Below are positions 26,232-33,945 of a stretch of 64,000 nucleotides of DNA, piece after piece; the first letter of the stretch is position 1, and each line of letters opens with the position of its first letter. A program made the translations under genes and the position numbers. The DNA is taken from the NCBI GenBank assembly GCA_002837195.1, contig KZ478072.1:1-64000 (forward strand). Reading direction: 5' to 3'. Under the pieces are notes generated by a model that was not told the origin of the DNA, ran no database searches, and saw only the letters and a program-made list of their open reading frames with translations. The DNA is from Enterobacterales bacterium CwR94. GTDB taxonomy: Bacteria; Pseudomonadota; Gammaproteobacteria; Enterobacterales; Enterobacteriaceae.

Positions 26232-26306
26232 ACAGGCCAGCGCCTGCTTTCGACCCCCTGATATCTGAACCTTCCGCCAAGTTGAGACAGATTTCGGGGG
26301 GTTTTT
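26232..26306 (+). ncRNA. Antisense RNA (Inc RNA / RNAI) controlling repA
   Basis: About 75 bases, complementary to the repA leader. The 3' part is a 14-base stem (26254-26267 with 26288-26301, one mismatch and one wobble) around a 20-base loop, followed by TTTTT, so it ends as an intrinsic terminator. The loop contains CGCCAA (26275-26280); the mRNA strand therefore shows UUGGCG, the same loop hexamer used by IncI-complex plasmids, with its CGCCA partner at 26187-26183. The RNA should block leader translation and pseudoknot formation and so set copy number and incompatibility. Confidence 0.8.
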
Positions 26307-26714
26307 GCATTTGGGGTTCAGACAACATTTTGAACCACCACCCTGGACGTTTTTATGGATACGTCCCATCCCTGAATTTTTTTTTACCCTACAGTGGCAT
26401 GAACACTTAAGGATCGGAAAACATATTTTTACATATATTACCGTGTATTACCTCGATCGCGCGATGATATCGCTATGACCAGTCTGCAAAGCATACCTTC
26501 TGACGCAACCGAAATCCAGCATGATGAATGCAGATCGTGGATCCTGAGGATCAAATACATCTGGTTTGAATGATAACGCGCCCCTGACGGTTAACCTTTA
26601 TGCCGCACGTCTGCTTCTCTGACCCCTGAGTTTTCAAAACTATGCACTCCCCCACACATGCCGCCGGCAATCCTCTTCTGCTTGTTCTCCTTAGCCTACA
26701 ATTTGCTTACTAAC

Positions 26715-26729
26715 GGAAATTAAATTTCC
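26715..26729. promoter_or_regulatory. Palindrome upstream of the LacI-type gene
   Basis: GGAAATTAAATTTCC is a perfect palindrome around a central A, 133 bases before the regulator's start. It may be an autoregulatory operator, although it lacks the central CG usual for LacI-family sites. Confidence 0.4.
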
Positions 26730-26862
26730 TTGGATTTCATAGCGACGATACTTATCTGGTCATTACAGGCTGTCTAGCGATACAGACTTCGGCTATAAAG
26801 CACATTTGTGACGCCTGTCACATTTAATTTAACTGCATTGTATCTATTTTCCAGGGATCCCA

Positions 26863-27873
26863 ATGGCAACAATGAAAGACGTCGCTAAGCTGGCAAGAGT
26901 CTCTGTCGCCACGGTCAGCCGTGTAATTAACAACACCGCTTATGTTGAACCTGTAACTCGCGAACGCGTTGAAAAGGCGATGCGGACGCTAAATTACAGG
27001 CGTAACGCTGCGGCTGTCGCACTGGCCACGCGCAGCGGTTGCATGCTGGGTTTACTTACAGGAAATTTGTCAGACCCGTTCTTTGCTCTTCTGGCCAGCG
27101 GAGTGGAAGATGCATCTCGAAAAAAGGGAGCAAGGCTCATGGTCTGCAATGGGGGACATGATGCCGGGATGGAGCAATCCGGGCTTGAATTTTTGATTAA
27201 TCAGGGGTGCGAGTCGATTGTAGCCCACATTACACGCATGCAGGATCAGGACATACTGCGGTATGCAGCCCATACGCCAGCCCTTGTCCTCGTAAACCGC
27301 TATATCCCGGCGATTGCCCATCGATGTATATGGCTGGACAATGTAAGTGCATCACAACTTGCCACACAATATCTCATAGAGAATGGCCATTCACGAATAG
27401 CCTGTATTACATCCGAATTGTTAATTGATGACCGCAACCACCGTCTGCAGGGATATCTCAACGCAATGGCCGCAGCCGGTATTCATGTCCCTAAAGAATG
27501 GATTATTGCTGTTCCATTTAATGAAGAAGGTGGAGAGCAAGCGGCTCAGACAATTTTGAATGAGTGCCAGAATTTCACTGCCGTAGTCACTTTTAATGAT
27601 GTGATCGCCGCCGGGATGATGAAAGTGCTGCAAAAGCATGGAGTCCGTTTACCCGAACAGATGTCTATCATCGGATTTGACGATGTTGTTATGGCAAGCT
27701 ATCTCAATCCCCAACTCACAACACTCCATTCCCCAGTTGAGAGAATGGCCCGTCGGGCGGCCAATCTTGCTCTAATGATTAAGGAAAATGGCGTAGTCCA
27801 TCCGGGCAAGAATATGTTCTCAGCAGAATTAATCATTAGAAATTCAGTTTGCAAGAGCAAAAAACTCACTTGA
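26863..27873 (+). CDS. LacI/GalR-family transcriptional regulator
   Basis: 336 residues starting MATMKDVAKLARVSVATVSR, the LacI helix-turn-helix, with the hinge helix near 48-56. The rest is a periplasmic-binding-protein-like effector domain (GCMLGLLTGNLSDPFFALL; FDDVVMASYLNPQLTTLH). The start has AGGGA six bases upstream. It precedes, in the same direction, the antiporter and C-S lyase genes, with an imperfect LacI-type operator in the 150-base gap. It probably represses them until an amino acid or derived metabolite binds; the effector is unknown. Confidence 0.9.
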   Translation: MATMKDVAKLARVSVATVSRVINNTAYVEPVTRERVEKAMRTLNYRRNAAAVALATRSGCMLGLLTGNLSDPFFALLASGVEDASRKKGARLMVCNGGHDAGMEQSGLEFLINQGCESIVAHITRMQDQDILRYAAHTPALVLVNRYIPAIAHRCIWLDNVSASQLATQYLIENGHSRIACITSELLIDDRNHRLQGYLNAMAAAGIHVPKEWIIAVPFNEEGGEQAAQTILNECQNFTAVVTFNDVIAAGMMKVLQKHGVRLPEQMSIIGFDDVVMASYLNPQLTTLHSPVERMARRAANLALMIKENGVVHPGKNMFSAELIIRNSVCKSKKLT

Positions 27874-27925
27874 AGGGTGTAATTCAACCAATTTAGTGTG
27901 ATATTGATCACGAAAATAATCTTGA

Positions 27926-27939
27926 TGTAAGCGTTTTCA
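27926..27939. promoter_or_regulatory. LacI-family type operator before the antiporter gene
   Basis: TGTAAGCGTTTTCA is an imperfect palindrome about a central CG (10 of 14 positions symmetrical), the hallmark of LacI/GalR/PurR sites. It lies 83 bases before the antiporter start. A related ACGGTTTTCAT occurs near 30780 after the operon. Confidence 0.5.
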
Positions 27940-28021
27940 TGACGCAACATCCTGGCTCACATAGACGATTGGACACATAAATTAATATGTTGTGACAAAA
28001 GTTATAAAAATGGAGTTCAGG

Positions 28022-29461
28022 ATGAATAATAAAAAGACTTTGGGCCTGGGTTTAGCCCTGGTACCTATAACAGTGATGCTTTTAGTGCTCAGTGTAGGGC
28101 ATGGGATAATGGATTTGCGTATAGAGCCACTACTGCTTCTCTGTGCAGTAGTAGCTAGCACTCTGGCACGATTGCAGGGATTCAGTTGGGATGAAATCCT
28201 TGCTTCTATTACAGATAAATTGGCAAAAGCCATGCCTGTTATTTTAATTCTGGTATGTGTTGGCGCAATAATCGGGACATGGATGCTAAGCGGCACTATT
28301 CCTTATATGGTCTACTGGGGCTTAAAATTGATAAGTCCGAAGTACATCCTCATTGCCGCGTTCTTCATAACCAGTGTTATCTCTGTCTGTACAGGAACAT
28401 CATGGGGAGCTGCAGGGACTGTCGGTGTTGCTCTGATGGGAGTTGCGGCTGGACTTGACATATCTTTGGCAGCAACGGCAGGTGCTGTCGTATCAGGAGC
28501 TTACTTCGGAGATAAAATATCTCCCCTTTCTGACTCCACCAATTTTGCAGCGATTGTGGCAGATACGAATCTATATGATCACATCAGGCACATGATGTAT
28601 ACAACAGTGCCAGCCTTCGTATTAGCGTCCATCGTTTACCTTATTGCAGGCTTCACGGGTATCAGCGGCGGAATTTCAACGCCAGAGAAAGTATCTCAAA
28701 TACTGAATGAACTCAACAATCTTTATAATTTCAACATTTTACTGATTTTACCCCCTGCATTAATTTTATGGGGAGCTATCACCAAACGCCCAGTGATCCC
28801 TGTGATGTTAACCTCATGTGTCATAGCTATTGCCATTGGAATTATTTTTCAGGGATTTAGCCTGCAACAAGGTATTGACTCATTTATGGAGGGCTTCAAT
28901 CTTACGATGTTTTCTGCTCAGGGGCAGTCCATTACAGGCATAATCGCTGATGTCCCTCGTTTACTCAATCGTGGGGGTATGTCTTCCATGATGGGTACGA
29001 TCCTACTGGTATTTTGCGCATTTTCATTTGCTGGAGCTTTAACAATTACGTGTGCACTGACAGTCATCATAAACCGACTGCTAAAATTGATTCATTCCGC
29101 AGGCCAGTTAATTGCGGCCACAATTGTAACAACTGTCGCGGTAACAGGATCAACCTGCGATGGGAAACTGGCTTTGCTTATTCCTGCTGAGTTGTATAAA
29201 GAGGCTTATAAAAGACTAGGCCTGGATAATAAGAATCTCTCCAGAACGATAGAAGATGCCGGAACCGTCATTGAGCCACTTATCCCATGGACAGCTGCAG
29301 GAATTTTTATGGCATCCACACTGGGAGTTAATACTCTTGAATTACTGCCATGGGCGGTACAGTGCTATGCAGGAATAATATTCGCCCTAATTTGTGCATT
29401 TACAGGACTAGGAATAGCTAAAAATAGCACTCCAGGTAATCTCAACATGAGCGAGGCCTGA
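28022..29461 (+). CDS. NhaC-family Na+/H+ antiporter-like transporter
   Basis: 479 residues from the ATG at 28022 (GGAG six bases upstream; in-frame GTG and ATG codons upstream at 27992 and 28010 are less well placed). About 11-12 membrane helices. Family motifs include SVCTGTSWGAAGTVGVALMG, GAYFGDKISPLSDSTNFAA and, near the end, IEPLIPWTAAG. NhaC members exchange Na+ for protons, but several move organic ions (MleN malate/lactate, lysine). One base separates it from the aminotransferase-type gene, which argues that it transports that enzyme's substrate or product. Confidence 0.85.
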   Translation: MNNKKTLGLGLALVPITVMLLVLSVGHGIMDLRIEPLLLLCAVVASTLARLQGFSWDEILASITDKLAKAMPVILILVCVGAIIGTWMLSGTIPYMVYWGLKLISPKYILIAAFFITSVISVCTGTSWGAAGTVGVALMGVAAGLDISLAATAGAVVSGAYFGDKISPLSDSTNFAAIVADTNLYDHIRHMMYTTVPAFVLASIVYLIAGFTGISGGISTPEKVSQILNELNNLYNFNILLILPPALILWGAITKRPVIPVMLTSCVIAIAIGIIFQGFSLQQGIDSFMEGFNLTMFSAQGQSITGIIADVPRLLNRGGMSSMMGTILLVFCAFSFAGALTITCALTVIINRLLKLIHSAGQLIAATIVTTVAVTGSTCDGKLALLIPAELYKEAYKRLGLDNKNLSRTIEDAGTVIEPLIPWTAAGIFMASTLGVNTLELLPWAVQCYAGIIFALICAFTGLGIAKNSTPGNLNMSEA

Positions 29462-29462
29462 A

Positions 29463-30650
29463 ATGACAGATTCTATTTTCGATCAGGTTGTTATTCGTGA
29501 AGGAACAGGCTCAGTTAAGTGGGATTTCATGGAGCAACATCTCGACATTGACAAAACCGGAATATTACCAATGTGGGTTTCGGACTTTGATTTTGAATGT
29601 CCAGAAGTGGTTCGCAAGGCACTACATGACAGAGTTGAACATGGCATTTTTGGCTATAGCGACAGGGATAAGTCTTATTATCAATCTGTAATAAAATGGT
29701 TTGAAGATCATCATAACTTGCACCTAAAAAGAGAATGGTTCACAACAGTTGAAGGTGTAGTGCCTGGAATAGCTATTCTCATACAGTTATTAACAATCCC
29801 TGGTGATCATGTCGTTGTACAAGGCCCATACTATGGCTCATTTGCAAAAATCATAAAGATGAATAGCAGAGAACTCCTTGTTAACCCATTAAAGGAATCT
29901 GAAAGTGGTTACCAGCTAGATTTAGATAATCTGAAATCGACTTTTGAAAAATTCAAACCACCAGTTATGATATTTTGTAACCCTCATAATCCAACAGGCC
30001 GATGCTGGAGCAGAGATGAATTGGGTCAGTTAATGGAGATTTGCATTGAACACGATGTAACCGTTATTTCCGATGAAATATGGTCAGACTTGATACTTCC
30101 TGATCAAACATTCACTTCAATGTTACATCTGAAAAACGAGTGGCATGAGAAAATCATTACAGCTTCGTCCGCAAGTAAGACTTTTGGCCTGTCATCGGTT
30201 CGAATATCTAACATTTTGATCCCTGATAATAAAATTAGACATCAATTCACAGAACGTCTCAATGCTCACGGCCTCGATGTTTTTAATGCACTCTCTATGG
30301 TTGCAGCAACAGCTGCTTATCGCTTTGGTGGCAAGTGGTACAACGAACTACGTAATTATCTGGCAGAAAATCGACAATGGTTTCAACGTGAATTAGAAAT
30401 TTCGGTCCCCTGGTGCAAGATGTCAAAGGCTGAAGGAACTTACCTTGCATGGCTTGATTGCAGAGCACTCTCTATGGAGGATAGCAGCCTTAAACAGGCA
30501 CTACTGCAAAAGTCAAAGATAGTAGCATCGATGGGTGTCGATTTTGGCGAACAAGGAAAGGGATATATACGCATTAATCTCGGATGTCCTCGTGTCTATC
30601 TACAGAGGGCGATTAATGGTTTAGCTCAGTTAACACCCCAAGTCTATTAA
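29463..30650 (+). CDS. MalY/PatB-type PLP-dependent C-S lyase (cystathionine beta-lyase-like aminotransferase fold)
   Basis: 395 residues, the normal length of MalY/PatB proteins. Fold-type I landmarks: MWVSDFDF near the N-terminus, GVVPGIAILIQLL, NPHNPTGR, SDEIWSDL and SASKTFGLSS with the PLP-binding Lys. The C-terminal YIRINLGCPR binds the substrate carboxylate. Such enzymes split cystathionine and other S-substituted cysteines into pyruvate, ammonia and a thiol. The gene follows the antiporter by one base, so the cassette probably imports and cleaves a thioether amino acid. A plain aminotransferase activity is the alternative. Confidence 0.85.
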   Translation: MTDSIFDQVVIREGTGSVKWDFMEQHLDIDKTGILPMWVSDFDFECPEVVRKALHDRVEHGIFGYSDRDKSYYQSVIKWFEDHHNLHLKREWFTTVEGVVPGIAILIQLLTIPGDHVVVQGPYYGSFAKIIKMNSRELLVNPLKESESGYQLDLDNLKSTFEKFKPPVMIFCNPHNPTGRCWSRDELGQLMEICIEHDVTVISDEIWSDLILPDQTFTSMLHLKNEWHEKIITASSASKTFGLSSVRISNILIPDNKIRHQFTERLNAHGLDVFNALSMVAATAAYRFGGKWYNELRNYLAENRQWFQRELEISVPWCKMSKAEGTYLAWLDCRALSMEDSSLKQALLQKSKIVASMGVDFGEQGKGYIRINLGCPRVYLQRAINGLAQLTPQVY

Positions 30651-31004
30651 TTTTAAGAATCTGCCATCGTTATCTTCACCCAGTGGAAATTACGATGGCA
30701 ATGAAATCGTATCTCATCCAATTCGCACTTTATTAAATTAAATCTTTGGTGGAACCAAATCTGACCTCCACTAAAAGAAACGGTTTTCATTTCATATTTG
30801 ATGCGTGAAATTAAATACTCATGAAAACCAGACTTAAGTTGGAAATCTATAATGGAGCAACTTTGATGTGCATAACACCATTTGCAATTAATTCTTATTT
30901 ACACATGGCATCACCTTTCGGAATTAATAACAGAGCATGTCAATTTACAGAAAAGAAGGCAGTTTTAACTTCTTATTATTCCTTTGTCAGGATTGGAGAA
31001 TACC
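30651..31004. other. End of the metabolic cassette: hairpin and AT-rich gap
   Basis: About 350 bases without a convincing gene. TGCCATCGT (30662-30670) and its exact complement ACGATGGCA (30692-30700) form a hairpin 12 bases after the C-S lyase stop, probably its transcription end although no T-run follows. The rest is AT-rich and should contain the promoter of the small LuxR-type gene. Confidence 0.5.
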
Positions 31005-31319
31005 ATGTTACGAGTTAGTGGACTGTGGAAACTTCGCCTGATGTTTCCTGAGCTTACCGAGGCTGAATTCCAGGTATTGATGTACTATGCATTCGGTGGT
31101 GACAACGAGAGCACATCGGACATTCTTAAATGTTCTGTCTCATGTATAAAACAGGCGCAAAAGAGGATAAGAGAAAAGTTAGGCCTTGAAAAGCTAGATT
31201 CTGCGCGGAGCATTTACCATGCCAGAACCCAGGCTGCGCTAATAGCAACAGATGACTTTGTTGGAAACTATTATGAGGTTATGTACAAGAAAACACAGCC
31301 GCAACGCGCATCGCACTGA
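31005..31319 (+). CDS. Small LuxR-type helix-turn-helix protein
   Basis: 104 residues from the ATG at 31005 with GGAG eight bases upstream. The whole protein is essentially one LuxR/GerE-type DNA-binding domain (LTEAEFQVLMYYAFGGD, STSDILKCSVSCIKQAQKRI) with no receiver or ligand domain. It sits in the control region before the transfer genes, in the place of small tra activators of other plasmids, so a role as transfer regulator is likely but inferred. It is followed by a perfect 16-base palindrome. Confidence 0.7.
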   Translation: MLRVSGLWKLRLMFPELTEAEFQVLMYYAFGGDNESTSDILKCSVSCIKQAQKRIREKLGLEKLDSARSIYHARTQAALIATDDFVGNYYEVMYKKTQPQRASH

Positions 31320-31322
31320 TTG

Positions 31323-31338
31323 TTTTTTGTACAAAAAA
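31323..31338. promoter_or_regulatory. Perfect 16-bp palindrome after the LuxR-type gene
   Basis: TTTTTTGTACAAAAAA is fully self-complementary and begins four bases after the stop codon. It has no loop, so it is more likely a protein-binding site than a terminator. Confidence 0.4.
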
Positions 31339-31577
31339 TTAGCCTACAGGACAGTTCTCAAATTAATTAATATGTGAGAAGATATTCATATCAAAACAGA
31401 TTTGACATGAGCCACTACTTAACCGCCAAGAGGGTAGTGGTTCATTTCAACTGGTCCATTTACAGCATGAGTATATGGATGATGAAGAATAAAACCGAGC
31501 TACATAAATCGATTCCATTTTTTAATTTAAATGATTTCAATACTAAAAATTCACCGTATTTGCACTAGATAAATATG

Positions 31578-31949
31578 CTAGTCGAGAGACTTACTGATGA
31601 CATCCAGTAGCCTTTCAATTGTTTTCCGAGCCTCTTCAAGTGAAGCTCTATATTTTTTTGCTTCAGCTTGAGCGTCATAATACGGGTTGAGTGACTTATT
31701 ATTTCTATTTTGATGAAACAGCAATATAGCTTCTGCTGCTGCATCATCCAAAGTGTAGAAATAGCCCTCTGGATAATCCAGAACTTTAGCCACACGAACG
31801 ATGACGTCAAAGGATGGAGTAAAGCGGCCGCTTTCGTAGTTAGACAAGCGGGAGTTTAGGCTTACGCCCTCGATACCGATGAGCTCTGCCAGTTTTGACT
31901 GTGATAATCCTGCGGCTTCACGAGCTGCTTTAAGTCGCTTGGGTACCAT
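31578..31949 (-). CDS. XRE-family regulator, divergent to the transfer genes
   Basis: 123 residues. The N-terminal Cro/CI-type helix-turn-helix covers about 4-62 (LKAAREAAGLSQSKLAELIG, SNYESGRFTPS), followed by a helical tail (about 95-120) that could dimerise. The start at 31949 follows AAAGG. It is transcribed away from the NusG-like gene, and the 290-base gap contains a perfect palindrome over the -35 box of that gene's promoter. It is the obvious candidate repressor of the transfer region. Confidence 0.82.
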   Translation of the reverse strand: MVPKRLKAAREAAGLSQSKLAELIGIEGVSLNSRLSNYESGRFTPSFDVIVRVAKVLDYPEGYFYTLDDAAAEAILLFHQNRNNKSLNPYYDAQAEAKKYRASLEEARKTIERLLDVISKSLD

Positions 31950-32012
31950 AACTGTGCCACCTTTGAGTATCAGTGGATCATATAAGCACTGGCCACAGGA
32001 TTTATCATAATT

Positions 32013-32050
32013 ACAAATGCATTTGTTTCCATGTAGGTTGGTGCTATAGT
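32013..32050 (+). promoter_or_regulatory. Transfer-region promoter overlapped by a perfect palindrome
   Basis: TTGTTT (32023-32028) and TATAGT (32045-32050) with a 16-base spacer form a good promoter. ACAAATGCATTTGT (32013-32026), a perfect 14-base palindrome, overlaps the -35 box, so a bound protein would block polymerase. The divergent XRE regulator is the likely ligand. Confidence 0.65.
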
Positions 32051-32239
32051 TTAGTCATTCCGGGTTCCACCGCCAAGAGAGCCGGAGCATGAATACAATC
32101 CAAGTAGACTGAGCAATACCTCTGTCTGAATCACAGGACGTTGTGTGTACAACTCTGTTTCAGAGCTATCGCCCAGTGTATTTGGCAATAGTCAAATACA
32201 GAATGAGCCCTCAGGGGGATCGGTTCGGGCGAGAGCGTG
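32051..32239 (+). promoter_or_regulatory. Structured 5' leader of the NusG-like gene with an ops-like element
   Basis: The roughly 180-base leader contains consecutive hairpins: GTTGT/ACAAC (32140-32153), CTCTG-TTT-CAGAG (32153-32165, mutually exclusive with the first by one base) and GTATTTG/CAAATAC (32178-32199). It ends with GGCGAGAGCGTG (32228-32239), which matches the ops pause element GGCGGTAGCGTG at 10 of 12 positions, immediately before the ATG. Ops elements recruit RfaH-type NusG paralogues to paused polymerase, and this leader precedes just such a gene. Confidence 0.55.
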
Positions 32240-32749
32240 ATGAATATCGAGCAGATTGATGGACGTAACTGGTATTTGGCGCAGTACATTTCCGGTGGAA
32301 AAAATCGTGAAAGATTGTTTGATTGGCTAAGTGATCAGCAAATCATCCCATGGACTCCACTGACGGTAAAAACCGTACGACGTGCAGATAAAATTAACTG
32401 CGTACGCAAACGTATTTCGCCTTTGTTCCCTGGGTATTTTTTTTTAAAGGCAAATTTGGCCACACAGCCTGTGGCAAAAATCCGGACGCACTCAGCGTTC
32501 TGTGGTTTTGTCATGACAGGCTCACAAATTGCCCCTATGCGCTCTCTAGTGGTTGAAGGACTGATGAAACTTCATCCAGATCCATCATTAAATTTGGATG
32601 CTAAGAACGAGCTATCGGTCGCTGCTGACACCTGGCTAACAAATCAACAATATCAGTATTTACTTAACCTTGAACGTGAATCGCGCCCTGTCTCACGTGT
32701 AGCGCTGCTGATGCAGCTTGTTTTTGAACCCAACACCAGGGGTTTTTAG
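32240..32749 (+). CDS. NusG/RfaH-family specialised antitermination factor (ActX/TraB-like)
   Basis: 169 residues from the ATG at 32240. The NusG N-terminal domain is clear: NWYLAQYISGGKNRERLFDW, then VRKRISPLFPGYFFLKANL and IRTHSAFCGFVMTG. The C-terminal part is short and helical rather than a recognisable KOW domain. In R64-like plasmids a NusG-like TraB is needed for expression of the transfer genes. Here the gene heads the transfer region, carries an ops-like element at its start and is followed by a strong terminator, which fits an antitermination role on the downstream operon. Confidence 0.78.
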   Translation: MNIEQIDGRNWYLAQYISGGKNRERLFDWLSDQQIIPWTPLTVKTVRRADKINCVRKRISPLFPGYFFLKANLATQPVAKIRTHSAFCGFVMTGSQIAPMRSLVVEGLMKLHPDPSLNLDAKNELSVAADTWLTNQQYQYLLNLERESRPVSRVALLMQLVFEPNTRGF

Positions 32750-32770
32750 CTTTACCTTTGTATGACTCTT

Positions 32771-32798
32771 CCCCCGGCACTCCACCGGGGGCTTTTTT
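32771..32798 (+). terminator. Strong intrinsic terminator after the NusG-like gene
   Basis: CCCCCGG, loop CACTCCA, CCGGGGG, then C and seven T residues: a textbook rho-independent terminator 20 bases after the stop codon. The transfer genes begin less than 200 bases beyond it. Confidence 0.85.
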
Positions 32799-32823
32799 TA
32801 GTCCTCATAATCTTTCCCGATCT

Positions 32824-32927
32824 TGGCAATGGTGCCTGAAACAGCCCCCTCATGGCGTCCCTGCCTTTATTGCTGTTTGTCTGTAAAGACCTTCTCCATG
32901 GCGAAAGAAGACCAGGCACCATTGCCA
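32824..32927. repeat. Perfect 15-bp inverted repeat with 74-base spacer
   Basis: TGGCAATGGTGCCTG (32824-32838) is exactly complementary to CAGGCACCATTGCCA (32913-32927). It lies in the leader of the TraC-position gene, whose ribosome site is 25 bases further. It could form a long-range stem in the mRNA or be a paired protein-binding site. Confidence 0.65.
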
Positions 32928-32964
32928 GAATCAGGTAGCGCCCCTTAACTTAGAAGGAATCCCT

Positions 32965-33651
32965 GTGCATCCCGCTGAAAATTCAGTTTCGCATCTCCTG
33001 TGGTGCATCATCGTCGCGCTGCGTACCGCTGAAGAAGACTCGCCGTTTACGTCAGAAACAGCACGCCGTCGATTTATCTCTAACTGGCTTAATTCAGCCC
33101 GTGACAAACCAAGTTTCAGAGATATGCCTGGAGAGTTCACTACTCTTCGTGAATTACTGAATAAAACGAGCAAATCGGTTTGTGTTACTGAAATACTGGT
33201 AACGCTTCTGGAGAATGCGCACGAAGCGCAGCGTTGTGACTTATTTAGATTTCGTTCCGCCGTGAGCATGCTGCTTGGTCAAGGATGGAAACATACAGTT
33301 TGCCGCTATCCCGAAAGCATCTCTGAAGCACTTCTTGCACGACAACGGGGGAGCGGCCTGCATGCATTGCAGCTCACCCGAACTGAACAGGCTTTTCTTC
33401 CTGTCGGTGAAATGATCATGCCCGTTACCTTCCAGATACTCGTGTCTAACACTGATAGCGAACCTTATGGACCTGAAATTGCCTTCCACAATGAGGGTTT
33501 TGACGTTGTGCTGGTCGGAGGCGAATTGAAGTTGAACGAGAGGATTATACGCACAATGCATATTGGGCTGCCCTCAATACCCACAGCAGAATGGAATCCA
33601 CTCCATGATCATATCTGGGCTCCTCCGTTGGAGAACCGGGCCTACCATTAA
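32965..33651 (+). CDS. Transfer regulator in the TraC position of R64-like plasmids
   Basis: 228 residues from a GTG at 32965 with AAGGA six bases upstream. The N-terminal half (HLLWCIIVALRTAEED, FISNWLNSARDKPSFRDM, TLRELLNK) is shared with the 105-residue protein at 24074. The C-terminal half is specific (LTRTEQAFLPVGEMIM, ending NPLHDHIWAPP) and has no known motif. It lies between the NusG-like gene and pilL, where R64 has its transfer activators TraB and TraC. Role as a positive regulator is by position; biochemistry unknown. Confidence 0.7.
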   Translation: MHPAENSVSHLLWCIIVALRTAEEDSPFTSETARRRFISNWLNSARDKPSFRDMPGEFTTLRELLNKTSKSVCVTEILVTLLENAHEAQRCDLFRFRSAVSMLLGQGWKHTVCRYPESISEALLARQRGSGLHALQLTRTEQAFLPVGEMIMPVTFQILVSNTDSEPYGPEIAFHNEGFDVVLVGGELKLNERIIRTMHIGLPSIPTAEWNPLHDHIWAPPLENRAYH

Positions 33652-33675
33652 TTCAAATACAATCGGAACGAAGTT

Positions 33676-33876
33676 ATGAGTCTTACCATCATTAAAAAAG
33701 ACCTTCGCGAACTGCAAATTCGCCATCGGATGAGAAGGGTCGCATTTCGTAGAGCGTGCCGAAAGCGAGAGAAAAGCCCTAAGACTGTCCAGTTCAGCCA
33801 CCTCACCGATTTGCGGTGCTTAATCGATGAAGCTGAGGATGATATCGCCACTTTTCTGAAGGAAAACCAGTGTTAG
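33676..33876 (+). CDS. Small basic protein in the TraD position
   Basis: 66 residues beginning MSLTIIKKDLRELQIRHRMR, strongly basic in the first half and acidic in the second (LIDEAEDDIATFLKEN). It begins 24 bases after the preceding gene and ends 69 bases before pilL, so it belongs to the same transcript. Not recognised; it could be a small regulator or RNA/DNA-binding protein. Confidence 0.6.
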   Translation: MSLTIIKKDLRELQIRHRMRRVAFRRACRKREKSPKTVQFSHLTDLRCLIDEAEDDIATFLKENQC

Positions 33877-33945
33877 CCCTCGGTATTTTCTCTTCCCGTT
33901 AAGCCGCCCGATCCTATGGCGCGGTGCCACTACACGACGACGCCT

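Larger units (their letters stand above)
26217..26862. other. repA leader/promoter region and upstream region of the LacI-type gene
   Basis: No gene is supported here other than the antisense RNA. The repA message starts somewhere near 26400; a hairpin of GGACGT and ACGTCC (26345-26366) lies in its early leader. The right half (26400-26862) must contain the promoter of the LacI-type gene. I see the palindrome at 26715 there but no certain -35/-10 pair. Confidence 0.45.

Noticed and set aside
30821..31018. Plus-strand frame of 65 codons before the small LuxR-type gene
   Set aside because: No ribosome site, and its end overlaps the well-supported ATG at 31005.
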